Below the pieces are notes generated by a model. The model did not search any database. It worked only from the letters and a program-made list of their open reading frames with translations, and was not told the DNA's origin. From an uncultured Lachnospiraceae bacterium (GTDB taxonomy: Bacteria > Bacillota > Clostridia > Lachnospirales > Lachnospiraceae), in the NCBI GenBank assembly GCA_947167135.1, contig CAMVGV010000005.1:17453-81452 (forward strand): 64,000 nucleotides of DNA, given 5' to 3'. Position numbers and translations under genes: made by a program. Positions within the stretch are counted from its first letter, which is position 1, and each line of letters opens with the position of its first letter. Shown piece by piece: positions 45,143 to 52,238 of the stretch.

Positions 45143-46600
45143 TTACTTCCAGTTCTCATCTCCCGCAGCCTCGGCGAGAATGGATCTCCTGTCGTCAATG
45201 CCCTTCAGCACATCCAGCGCGGTCATATCTCCGGTAAACATGGCAGAGAGATCTGCGTTTATATCCATCCACTGCTCATTAAAATATAACACAGAATCCT
45301 GCAGCACCATTCCTGAATCTTCTTCATCATATCCATCCAGAAACTCCTTTGTGATCCGGGAATATGAGGGCTTCTGTCCTACGTCAAGAGGCAGATTCTC
45401 CACATCCGTGGAATGATCGATCATATACTGTACGCTTTCCCTTCTGCAGAGAAAAGAAAGGTATTTTTTCGCAGCTTCTATGTTGTCTGACCCGGAATAA
45501 ATGAAACGGGACGGCCCCGTGGGATGGACATTCAGATATTTATTATCAAGAATAGGAAGCAGGAAGAGCCCGAAATCCTCTTCCGTATAGCCCGCGGTAT
45601 TCATTTCATTTTCAACGATTGCCCTTATCGCGCCGGCCTTCAGCATACACATTGCGTATTTCCCGGAGGCAAGCTGCTCGTCCGCTTCATCGACCATATC
45701 ACTCAGGTAATTCTCCCCGAAATAGCCCTTTGCGGCCAGCTCATGCAGCTGCTCAACAGCCTTCAACATATTTACACTTTCCACAAAGGTGATCTCATTC
45801 TTATTCAGCTTATCTGTAAGTCCGGGATCTATCCTGTCCAGAACCTGCATATTTTCGGTCAGAAGCATCAATACATGCCAGCCGTCCCCCACAGGCTCAT
45901 AAATGGGTATTATTCCCTTCGATGAAAGTTTTTCACATACCTCAAGAAGCTCTCTCCAGGTAGCGGGTACCGAAACACCCGCCTCGGAAAAAAGCTTCTT
46001 GTTGTAGACCATATAGTAATCTGTTGTGGTATCAAAGTATGTCAGGCCATAGTTTACACCCTTCACACCTGTTTGAACAGCAGAAAAGGGACTGTACGCA
46101 TCTGCCCAGTCCTCTCCACTCAGATCAACCGCATTTCTGGTCACATTATATACGGTTTCCAGTGCAAACCCTGATTGTGCGCCCCAGATATCGGGCGCAT
46201 CAGTGCCATTAAGCCTGGAAAGAAGCTGATCCTGATACTGGTCTGCGGGAATGATCTGATAGTCAACGTGTATCCCCGTCTCCTCTTCAAATTTTTTCCC
46301 CAGCTCCTTTTCCGCATCCTTGATCCAGCCCTGACTGCATAACACAGTAATGGAAGAGCCGTCTGATGTCTCAGGCTCTTCCCCTGCCGTAGATCCGGTT
46401 TCATTTTTTGTCCCGGCTTCGGGACTGCTTTTCGTTTCCGTTCCGGCTGCACCTCCATGACGGGTGTGCACCCCGCCATCAGCCGCCGGATCCCCGCTTC
46501 CCGGGGATGCCGCGCAGGCTGCGGTTATAAGTACCAGTGATGCAGTAAACAGAACGGCTGCAAATTTTCGTCTGATCCTTTTACTCCAGTTCTCCGTCAT
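45143..46600 (-). CDS. Extracellular solute-binding lipoprotein (family 1), orphan
   Basis: A 485-residue lipoprotein (lipobox ITAAC, Cys about 29), Ser/Gly/Thr-rich linker to about residue 80, then a family 1 sugar-type binding fold: SSITVLCSQGW, EEETGIHVDYQIIPADQYQ, NGTDAPDIWGAQSGF, YNKKLFSEAGVSVPATWRELL. Such proteins feed ABC sugar transporters, but no MalF/G-like permease is nearby. Its first 20 bases overlap the upstream lipoprotein gene, and no ribosome site is visible, so translation probably depends on that gene. It precedes ileS by 58 bp. Confidence 0.88.
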   Translation of the reverse strand: MTENWSKRIRRKFAAVLFTASLVLITAACAASPGSGDPAADGGVHTRHGGAAGTETKSSPEAGTKNETGSTAGEEPETSDGSSITVLCSQGWIKDAEKELGKKFEEETGIHVDYQIIPADQYQDQLLSRLNGTDAPDIWGAQSGFALETVYNVTRNAVDLSGEDWADAYSPFSAVQTGVKGVNYGLTYFDTTTDYYMVYNKKLFSEAGVSVPATWRELLEVCEKLSSKGIIPIYEPVGDGWHVLMLLTENMQVLDRIDPGLTDKLNKNEITFVESVNMLKAVEQLHELAAKGYFGENYLSDMVDEADEQLASGKYAMCMLKAGAIRAIVENEMNTAGYTEEDFGLFLLPILDNKYLNVHPTGPSRFIYSGSDNIEAAKKYLSFLCRRESVQYMIDHSTDVENLPLDVGQKPSYSRITKEFLDGYDEEDSGMVLQDSVLYFNEQWMDINADLSAMFTGDMTALDVLKGIDDRRSILAEAAGDENWK

Positions 46601-47231
46601 AGCTAAGGCTTATGTCCGTAACCGTTCCCTCATCAAAAGAGAACTCCAGTGAGAAGGGCTCGTTTGCGGATGAATACACATCATATGTGGCCGAAGAATC
46701 ATCGGCATCGGTAGATGCCGTAAAGTCGTAGGTTACTATATCAAACTGGGCAAACACCTTCCCGAGCTCGGGATAAAATGCTCTGATGGCATCCATTTCC
46801 TTACTTCCGGGTTCCATTTTATCATAGTCGGCAAGATCCTCCTTTGCAGAAGTCTCGTCTCCCTCATAATAAGCAGTAAGATATGCGAGACGCGCCTTCT
46901 CCAGATCCCCTGCCTTGTCCTTCACATCAGCCGGCTTTGCTGCACTCTTGTCCTTCAGTACAACCTCCGGTGCATCTACGTAAAAATTAGTATCATTGTT
47001 CACTACCGCCGTCATGCTGTACTCACCGTCCTCTGCAGCTCCCGCTGTGACGTCGGTATTATCCGCTTCATCCTCTGATTCTTCTTCGTCACTTTCGGTT
47101 CCCTCAGCTGCTCCATCCGGTCCGATGCCGTGTACATCCGGAAGGTTCATTTTACATCCCGTAAACGAAACGGAAATAAGCATTAGTGCAAATATTATTG
47201 TCAGTAATTTAGAATAATTTGTCTTTTTCAT
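46581..47231 (-). CDS. Acidic lipoprotein, paralogue of the protein at 36217
   Basis: A 216-residue lipoprotein with lipobox SFTGC (about Cys26), an Asp/Glu-rich linker about 33-65 and a C-terminal domain sharing blocks with the protein at 36217 (LEKARLAYLTAYYEGDE, ELGKVFAQFDIVTYDF, FSLEFSFDEGT). No known family is recognised. The ATG is preceded by GAAAGGAG at rather long spacing (about 15 bp). It overlaps the solute-binding lipoprotein gene, so the two are probably made together on the outer face of the membrane. Confidence 0.8.
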   Translation of the reverse strand: MKKTNYSKLLTIIFALMLISVSFTGCKMNLPDVHGIGPDGAAEGTESDEEESEDEADNTDVTAGAAEDGEYSMTAVVNNDTNFYVDAPEVVLKDKSAAKPADVKDKAGDLEKARLAYLTAYYEGDETSAKEDLADYDKMEPGSKEMDAIRAFYPELGKVFAQFDIVTYDFTASTDADDSSATYDVYSSANEPFSLEFSFDEGTVTDISLSYDGELE

Positions 47232-47296
47232 TTTAGGTCGTCAATACTCCTTTCATAAGCTTTGGCGCTTTTTCTTTTTCTTACATCTAATGCCGA

Positions 47297-47319
47297 ATTG
47301 TATCACAGTTTATCTGTGA
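47297..47319 (-). promoter_or_regulatory. Palindromic operator and -10 box before the 46581 lipoprotein
   Basis: TCACAG-TTTAT-CTGTGA (47303-47319) is a perfect 6-bp inverted repeat that abuts a TACAAT (47302-47297) on the minus strand, occupying the spacer of the likely promoter. A bound repressor would block RNA polymerase; the protein is unknown. Confidence 0.45.
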
Positions 47320-47362
47320 AATCCACGATATTCAAAGAATCTTAATTGTTTTCCGCTGCAAA

Positions 47363-48325
47363 TTACGTATTTCTTAATTGTTTATACCGGGTTTTCTGAC
47401 TCGCAGCTGTGTTTCTTTCCCAGAAAACCCCATCGGCATAACCCTGGATGGACCTGTCCTTGCCGGCCATTTCCAGGCGTTTTTCGGCCCAGACGCAGTA
47501 CTGTGCGTTAAGCTCGATACCCACGTAATGGCGCCCAAGCTTTTTTGCTGCCACGGATGTTGAGCCTGATCCAAGGAAGGGGTCAAAAACAATGTCTCCG
47601 GGATTGGAGCTTGCAAGTATGAGCTTGGCCAGCAGTTTTTCGGGTTTTTGTGTCGGATGTGCCGTGTTTTCCGGCATAGACCAGTAGGGGATTGAAATAT
47701 CATCCCAGAAATTTGACGGATATGTATTCCGGAAATTGCCGGAGCCTGTTTCTTCCCAGTCCTTCGGCCTTCCGTTGACCCTGTACGGGGCAATGACCTT
47801 TCTTCTTATCTTTACATCCTCCACATTGAAGGTATAGGATCCGGACTTTGTGGCAAACCAGATGTCCTCCATTCCGTTTTTCCAGTTGTTTAAGGCTCCC
47901 CGGCCCTTTTCTCTCTGCCAGGTTATCCTGTTCCGGATAATAAAATACTTCTTTAATATACTCTCGATAACAGAGCCTGACTTCCAGTCACAGCACACGT
48001 ATAAGGATGCTTCGGGTTTCAGGAGCGGAATGACTTTCTTTACCCAGGACTCCGTGAATTTTGCGTATACCTCATCAGAGGTCTTCCTGAACCTTCTGCC
48101 GTTATAATCCTTATCGAGATTATATGGGGGATCCGCAATTACCAGATCTGCAAAGCCTTCGGGAAGCAGAGACATGACATCAAGACAATCCCCAAGGATT
48201 GTCTTGTCTGTTATTTCTTCCAAAGAAGCGGCTGATTCGATTTTTACTGCTCCGGCCAGATATCTCTGTCCTTCTTCAAGAGAGATATCAATGGTTTTGT
48301 TCCTGCCGGACTTTACCTTTGGCAT
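47363..48325 (-). CDS. Orphan beta-class DNA methyltransferase
   Basis: A 320-residue site-specific DNA methyltransferase with motif IV VIADPPYNLDKDY near residue 63 and motif I FDPFLGSGSTSVAAKKLG near residue 245. HPTQKP and VGIELN complete the pattern. The order puts it in the beta class with CcrM/RsrI-like enzymes, for which N6-adenine is usual. No endonuclease gene is adjacent. It starts 10 bp after the FeoB-associated peptide, so it seems to be read from the iron operon. Its ribosome site is weak. Confidence 0.92.
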   Translation of the reverse strand: MPKVKSGRNKTIDISLEEGQRYLAGAVKIESAASLEEITDKTILGDCLDVMSLLPEGFADLVIADPPYNLDKDYNGRRFRKTSDEVYAKFTESWVKKVIPLLKPEASLYVCCDWKSGSVIESILKKYFIIRNRITWQREKGRGALNNWKNGMEDIWFATKSGSYTFNVEDVKIRRKVIAPYRVNGRPKDWEETGSGNFRNTYPSNFWDDISIPYWSMPENTAHPTQKPEKLLAKLILASSNPGDIVFDPFLGSGSTSVAAKKLGRHYVGIELNAQYCVWAEKRLEMAGKDRSIQGYADGVFWERNTAASQKTRYKQLRNT

Positions 48326-48335
48326 TACTGCTTAC

Positions 48336-48509
48336 TCACATTTTCCCGTGGCACATACTGCTGCCCGGACAGGAGCTGCAGCCGCAGCCACAGCCGCCCA
48401 TGCCTTTTTTCCCGGACTTCTTAATGGTACTGTACAGTATACCGGCAAGAATTGCAAGAAGTATGGCTCCTACTATGATAGTTCCAAGGTTGTTTATTAT
48501 CCAGTTCAC
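48336..48509 (-). CDS. FeoB-associated Cys-rich membrane peptide
   Basis: A 57-residue protein starting with GTG (minus strand, AGAGGGG upstream): one TM helix (about 8-28) and a cytoplasmic-looking basic loop followed by GGCGCGCSSCPGSSMC with five cysteines. It matches the small FeoB-associated Cys-rich family found downstream of feoB in many Firmicutes and thought to assist or gate ferrous iron uptake. A dispersed repeat separates it from feoB. Confidence 0.88.
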   Translation of the reverse strand: MNWIINNLGTIIVGAILLAILAGILYSTIKKSGKKGMGGCGCGCSSCPGSSMCHGKM

Positions 48510-48525
48510 AGCTTAACCCCTCTAA

Positions 48526-48613
48526 AGATCCTTCCTGTTGCTTCGCAACCCCTCGCCGGGGCGGCATCCCACATCTTCGATGTGGGATATGCGTCGCTTC
48601 GCTCAGGATAACA
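48526..48613. repeat. Dispersed repeat, expanded copy
   Basis: It begins AGATCCTTCC and ends GCTTCGCTCAGGATAACAT, with an inserted stem CATCCCACATCTTCGATGTG GGAT in the centre. It lies between feoB and the FeoB-associated peptide gene and may form a strong hairpin in their transcript. Confidence 0.8.
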
Positions 48614-48625
48614 TTTTATTCCGCC

Positions 48626-51091
48626 TCACGCTCCCACCGAGGCTTCCTTCAGGGTATTGGATTCCTTGTAGGGTCTGAAGAGCAGCCAGATGAATACGAG
48701 GATAACAATAACTGCGAGTACGCTTCCTATGATATTACCTGAACCTGCGATGGCGCTTCCGATCTGGTATACCACAAAGGATACGAGGTAGGCGAAACCG
48801 CACTCATAGCCGATGGCAAACCAGGTCCACTTCGCATTGTTCATTTCTCTCCTGATCGCACCTATTGCCGCGAAACAGGGAGCGCAGAGGAGATTGAAGA
48901 TAAGGAAGCTTAAGCCCGAAGCCGAGGTAAAGGCTGCTGCAAGTGCCGCCCAGGCAGAGCCCTCTCCGCCATACAGAACACCCATTGTTCCCACTATGTT
49001 CTCTTTGGCAACAAGACCTGTTACCGAAGCCACAGCTGCCTGCCAGTTGCCCCATCCCAGAGGAGTAAAGATAAATGCTATGACTCCTCCGATGGCTGCC
49101 AGAATGCTGCTGCTGATCTCTTCCTCCTCAAGCATCGTGAATATTCCGTCTCTCCAGCCGAAGCGGGACAGGAACCAGATCACTACGGTTGACAAAAGGA
49201 TTATGGTTCCGGCCTTCTTGATAAAGCTCCAACCCCTCTCCCACATACTCCGCAGAACATTGATAAGAGTGGGCCAGTGGTATGCAGGAAGCTCCATTAC
49301 GAAGGGGGCGGGTTCACCGGCAAACATCTTTGTCTTTTTAAGTATGATACCCGAACTGATGATAGCTGCAATACCTATAAAATATGCACCTGTGGAAATA
49401 ACGGCACTTCCTCCGAATATAGCACCCGCTATCATTGCTATAAAGGGAACCTTGGCTCCGCAGGGAATGAAAGTGGTGGTCATTATGGTCATACGGCGGT
49501 CACGCTCATTTTCAATTGTACGGGACGCCATAATGCCCGGAATACCGCAGCCAGTTCCTATAAGGATCGGTATGAAGCTCTTTCCGGAAAGCCCGAAACG
49601 GCGGAAGACCCTGTCAAGGACGAAGGCAACCCTGGCCATATAACCGCTGGCCTCCACAAAGGCAAGAAGGAAGAAGAGCACCAGCATCTGGGGAACAAAA
49701 CCGAGAACCGCGCCAACACCTGCAATAATACCGTCAAGGATGAGACCCTTCAGCCAGTCCGCACAGTTTATGCTGTCAAGAACACCTTCTACAACTGCCG
49801 GAACACCGGGTACCCATATTCCGTAATCCGCAGGATCGGGTTCCTCAAGGCCGTTCTCTTCAAAATATGCGACAGCGTCTTTGAAGCTCATGGCATTTAC
49901 ATCTTCACCCGCATCCCCGGGAACACTGTCAAAGTATACCGATATCTCGCTCTGTTCAAGAGTCTCCTCATCTTCGACCGTATAGCTCACAACCTCCTCA
50001 TCTGATGAAAAGCTCTTCATAGCCTCGATATCAGCAGAATCATCAAAGCCCATATAGGCATCCACAGCCTGCATGGCAGCGGTATAATTTTCGGCAGCTT
50101 CCTCGGCGGCGGGAGTGCCTATCCCGAAAAGGTGATAGCCGTCCCCGAAAAGCCCGTCATTTGCCCAGTCGGTAGCGGGAGCTCCCACACCCACCATTGC
50201 GATCCAGTAGATAAGGAACATAACAACCGCAAAAATAGGAAGTCCCAGGATCCTGTTGGTCACGATCCTGTCTATCTTATCCGAATTGCTGAGTTCTCCG
50301 GCATTCTTTTTCTTATAGATCCCCTTAAGGATATCGGCAATGTAAATATACCGCTCATTAGTAATGATGCTCTCGGCATCATCATCCATCTCCTCCTCTG
50401 CCGCCGCAATATCCTTTTCGATATGCGCAAGCTTATCCGAAGGAACACTGAGCTTCTCCAGAACCTTTTCGTCGCGTTCGAAGATCTTTATCGAATACCA
50501 CCTCTGCTGCTCTTCGGGAAGATCATGGACTATCGCTTCTTCAATATGTGCAAGGGCATGCTCCACGGGTCCGCTGAAGGTATGCATAGGAACCTTTTTT
50601 CCTGATTTCGCGGCTTCTATCGCCACCTCTGCGGCCTCAAGCGTCTTTTCATCCTTCAGCGCAGATATTTCGACTATGCTGCAGCCAAGCTCCTTCGCAA
50701 GTGCCTTTGTATCCAGGCTGTCACCGTTTTTCCTTACCACATCCATCATATTAATGGCGATGACCACCGGAATACCCAGCTCGATAAGCTGTGTGGAAAG
50801 GTAGAGATTTCTCTCCAGGTTGGTTCCGTCTATTATATTGAGAATGGCATCGGGGCGTTCCCCTATAAGGTAGTTTCTCGCAACGACCTCTTCCAGTGTG
50901 TATGGAGAAAGGGAATAGATTCCCGGAAGATCGATTATCTCCACATCCTCATGCTTTTTCAGCTTTCCTTCCTTCTTTTCAACCGTTACACCCGGCCAGT
51001 TTCCCACAAACTGGTTTGAGCCCGTTAAGGAATTAAATAATGTGGTTTTTCCGCTGTTCGGGTTGCCTGCAAGCGCAATTCTGATACTCAC
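48626..51091 (-). CDS. feoB: Ferrous iron transporter B
   Basis: An 821-residue ferrous iron transporter: N-terminal G domain (G1 GNPNSGKTTLFNSL, G3 DLPGIYSL, G4 INMMD), a helical GDI-like domain, then the Nucleoside-recognition/FeoB_C membrane core with Cys-containing PILIGTGCGIPGIMASR and LLCAPCFAAIGAIRRE. A roughly 115-residue acidic segment lies between the first two TM helices (about residues 305-420) and should face outside. It starts with GTG and overlaps feoA by 4 bp. It is longer than the usual bacterial FeoB mainly because of the acidic insertion. Confidence 0.96.
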   Translation of the reverse strand: MSIRIALAGNPNSGKTTLFNSLTGSNQFVGNWPGVTVEKKEGKLKKHEDVEIIDLPGIYSLSPYTLEEVVARNYLIGERPDAILNIIDGTNLERNLYLSTQLIELGIPVVIAINMMDVVRKNGDSLDTKALAKELGCSIVEISALKDEKTLEAAEVAIEAAKSGKKVPMHTFSGPVEHALAHIEEAIVHDLPEEQQRWYSIKIFERDEKVLEKLSVPSDKLAHIEKDIAAAEEEMDDDAESIITNERYIYIADILKGIYKKKNAGELSNSDKIDRIVTNRILGLPIFAVVMFLIYWIAMVGVGAPATDWANDGLFGDGYHLFGIGTPAAEEAAENYTAAMQAVDAYMGFDDSADIEAMKSFSSDEEVVSYTVEDEETLEQSEISVYFDSVPGDAGEDVNAMSFKDAVAYFEENGLEEPDPADYGIWVPGVPAVVEGVLDSINCADWLKGLILDGIIAGVGAVLGFVPQMLVLFFLLAFVEASGYMARVAFVLDRVFRRFGLSGKSFIPILIGTGCGIPGIMASRTIENERDRRMTIMTTTFIPCGAKVPFIAMIAGAIFGGSAVISTGAYFIGIAAIISSGIILKKTKMFAGEPAPFVMELPAYHWPTLINVLRSMWERGWSFIKKAGTIILLSTVVIWFLSRFGWRDGIFTMLEEEEISSSILAAIGGVIAFIFTPLGWGNWQAAVASVTGLVAKENIVGTMGVLYGGEGSAWAALAAAFTSASGLSFLIFNLLCAPCFAAIGAIRREMNNAKWTWFAIGYECGFAYLVSFVVYQIGSAIAGSGNIIGSVLAVIVILVFIWLLFRPYKESNTLKEASVGA

Positions 51092-51321
51092 TTCTCCACC
51101 TCCGTCACTTCTACCATCTCCGCATCCGCTTTTCTCAATGAAAGCTCGTATCCGCGGACCGTTATCTCAACAGGGTCTCCCAGCGGCGCAACCTTCCGCA
51201 CATATACGCTGGTCCCCTTGGTTAATCCCATATCCATTATCCGCCTTTTTATGGCGCCCTCACCGTGTAGCTTTACCACGGTAACGGTATCTCCGATCTT
51301 CACATCCCTCAAAGTGTTCAT
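51088..51321 (-). CDS. feoA: FeoA protein (second in operon)
   Basis: A 77-residue SH3-like FeoA with GDTVTVVKLHGEGAIKRRIM, DMGLTKGTSVYV and VRGYELSLRKADAEMV. FeoA is a small cytoplasmic protein that interacts with FeoB and is needed for uptake. Its stop overlaps the feoB GTG. Confidence 0.93.
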   Translation of the reverse strand: MNTLRDVKIGDTVTVVKLHGEGAIKRRIMDMGLTKGTSVYVRKVAPLGDPVEITVRGYELSLRKADAEMVEVTEVEK

Positions 51322-51380
51322 TTTTCTCTCCTCTGTTAAAGCTGTTTTTCACTACTTTTGCGGGGCACTGCCGCGCTTAG

Positions 51381-51593
51381 TCATACCATCACTTTCTTCG
51401 CCAGGGCTTCATCAAGTGCGACCCTTGATTCCTTCACCTTTACTATCACATTTCCCCCGACTGCACTTATCAGAGTAACATCCCCGCCGACTGTAAAGCC
51501 CAGATCCTCGAGATGCCTTTTCACCTCCGGGCTTCCTCCTATCTTCGTGATAACGTACTCTTTACCTGCATCGGCCAGGATAAGTGGCAACAT
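51381..51593 (-). CDS. feoA: FeoA protein (first in operon)
   Basis: A 70-residue FeoA-like protein with AGKEYVITKIGGSPEVKRHL, EDLGFTVGGDVTLI and VIVKVKESRVALD. It differs enough from the second copy to be a distinct subunit or regulator. I prefer the ATG at 51593, which gives the usual family length; an in-frame GTG at 51614 adds seven residues and sits nearer the promoter. AAGGGAG lies upstream of the ATG. Confidence 0.88.
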   Translation of the reverse strand: MLPLILADAGKEYVITKIGGSPEVKRHLEDLGFTVGGDVTLISAVGGNVIVKVKESRVALDEALAKKVMV

Positions 51594-51619
51594 ACGCGCA
51601 TTAACTCCCTTCACTTTTT

Positions 51620-51635
51620 GTTAGCTCTCTCTAAC
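51620..51635. promoter_or_regulatory. Inverted repeat at the feo transcription start
   Basis: GTTAG-CTCTCT-CTAAC straddles the expected start site of the feo promoter (about 51632). The half-sites are similar to DtxR/IdeR-type GTTAG/CTAAC arms, so the divergently encoded DtxR-type protein is the natural candidate to bind here. Confidence 0.5.
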
Positions 51636-51638
51636 CCT

Positions 51639-51667
51639 GTTATAACTCCCAATATTTTATTTGTCAA
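51639..51667 (-). promoter_or_regulatory. feoA-feoA-feoB promoter
   Basis: TTGACA (51667-51662), 17 bp, TATAAC (51644-51639) on the minus strand. Near-consensus hexamers and ideal spacing make this one of the clearest promoters in the window. Confidence 0.8.
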
Positions 51668-51677
51668 GAATAATTGG

Positions 51678-51707
51678 AACTAAAGTTAAATATTTTTAAT
51701 TTGAGTT
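51678..51707. promoter_or_regulatory. Long inverted repeat between feoA and the DtxR-type gene
   Basis: AACTAAAGTTAAA (51678-51690) and TTTAATTTGAGTT (51695-51707) are complementary with two mismatches around TATT. It lies just upstream of both divergent promoters and overlaps the likely -35 of the regulator. A dimeric metalloregulator could bind. Confidence 0.5.
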
Positions 51708-51734
51708 TAAATAAAATAGTTTTTATGGTATTAT
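51706..51734 (+). promoter_or_regulatory. Candidate promoter of the DtxR-type regulator
   Basis: TTTAAA, 17 bp, TATTAT. The -35 overlaps the inverted repeat at 51678-51707, which would allow autoregulation. Confidence 0.4.
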
Positions 51735-51740
51735 GCTGAA

Positions 51741-51798
51741 AGATCCTTCGCTGACGCGCTGAGCGCGGCGGTGCCCCGCAAAGGATGTTCGGATGACA
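51741..51798. repeat. Dispersed repeat, copy in the regulator leader
   Basis: It begins AGATCCTTCGCTGACGCGCT and ends GGATGTTCGGATGACA. It directly abuts the AAGGAGA ribosome site at 51799-51805, so nearly all of the DtxR-type leader RNA is repeat. Confidence 0.75.
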
Positions 51799-51809
51799 AG
51801 GAGATTTTT

Positions 51810-52184
51810 ATGAACGTAGAAAAGACCATAGAGGATTATTTGGAAGCAATACTTATGATAAAGGAAAAGCAGGGCTATGTGCGTTCTATCGACGTGGCGG
51901 ATCATCTCGGAGTCACGAAGCCCAGTGTAACCTATTCCACGAAAAGACTTAAGGAAAAGGGCTATCTCACCAGCGACCATGCAGGTATGCTGGTCCTCAC
52001 GGACGCCGGTATGGAGATCGCGGACAGAACCTATACGCGGCACAAGACCCTCACAAAATTCTTTACACAGCTGGGAGTGGATCCGGATGTCGCAAGGGAG
52101 GATGCCTGCAAGATAGAGCATGACCTGAGCGAAGAGACCTTCCAGGCTCTCTGTAAGCATGCAAAACTGGAATTGTCAGAGTAA
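51810..52184 (+). CDS. DtxR/MntR-type metal-dependent regulator
   Basis: A 124-residue metalloregulator: winged helix about 6-65 (VRSIDVADHLGVTKPSVTYS is the recognition region) and an all-helical dimerisation and metal-binding domain (ITHRHKTLTKFF-like RHKTLTKFFTQLGV, DACKIEHDLSEETFQAL). It lacks the SH3-like third domain of full-length DtxR, like MntR. Being divergent from feo it probably represses iron uptake when metal is plentiful. AAGGAGA precedes the ATG. Confidence 0.92.
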   Translation: MNVEKTIEDYLEAILMIKEKQGYVRSIDVADHLGVTKPSVTYSTKRLKEKGYLTSDHAGMLVLTDAGMEIADRTYTRHKTLTKFFTQLGVDPDVAREDACKIEHDLSEETFQALCKHAKLELSE

Positions 52185-52205
52185 ATGTATTAGAATAGAA
52201 GGTCC

Positions 52206-52211
52206 TATAAT
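52206..52211 (+). promoter_or_regulatory. Candidate -10 box before the MATE gene
   Basis: A consensus TATAAT lies 27 bp before the ATG at 52239. No good -35 is 16-18 bp upstream, so the call is tentative. Confidence 0.3.
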
Positions 52212-52238
52212 CATTGAAAGGAGAATTCCCGTCGATTA

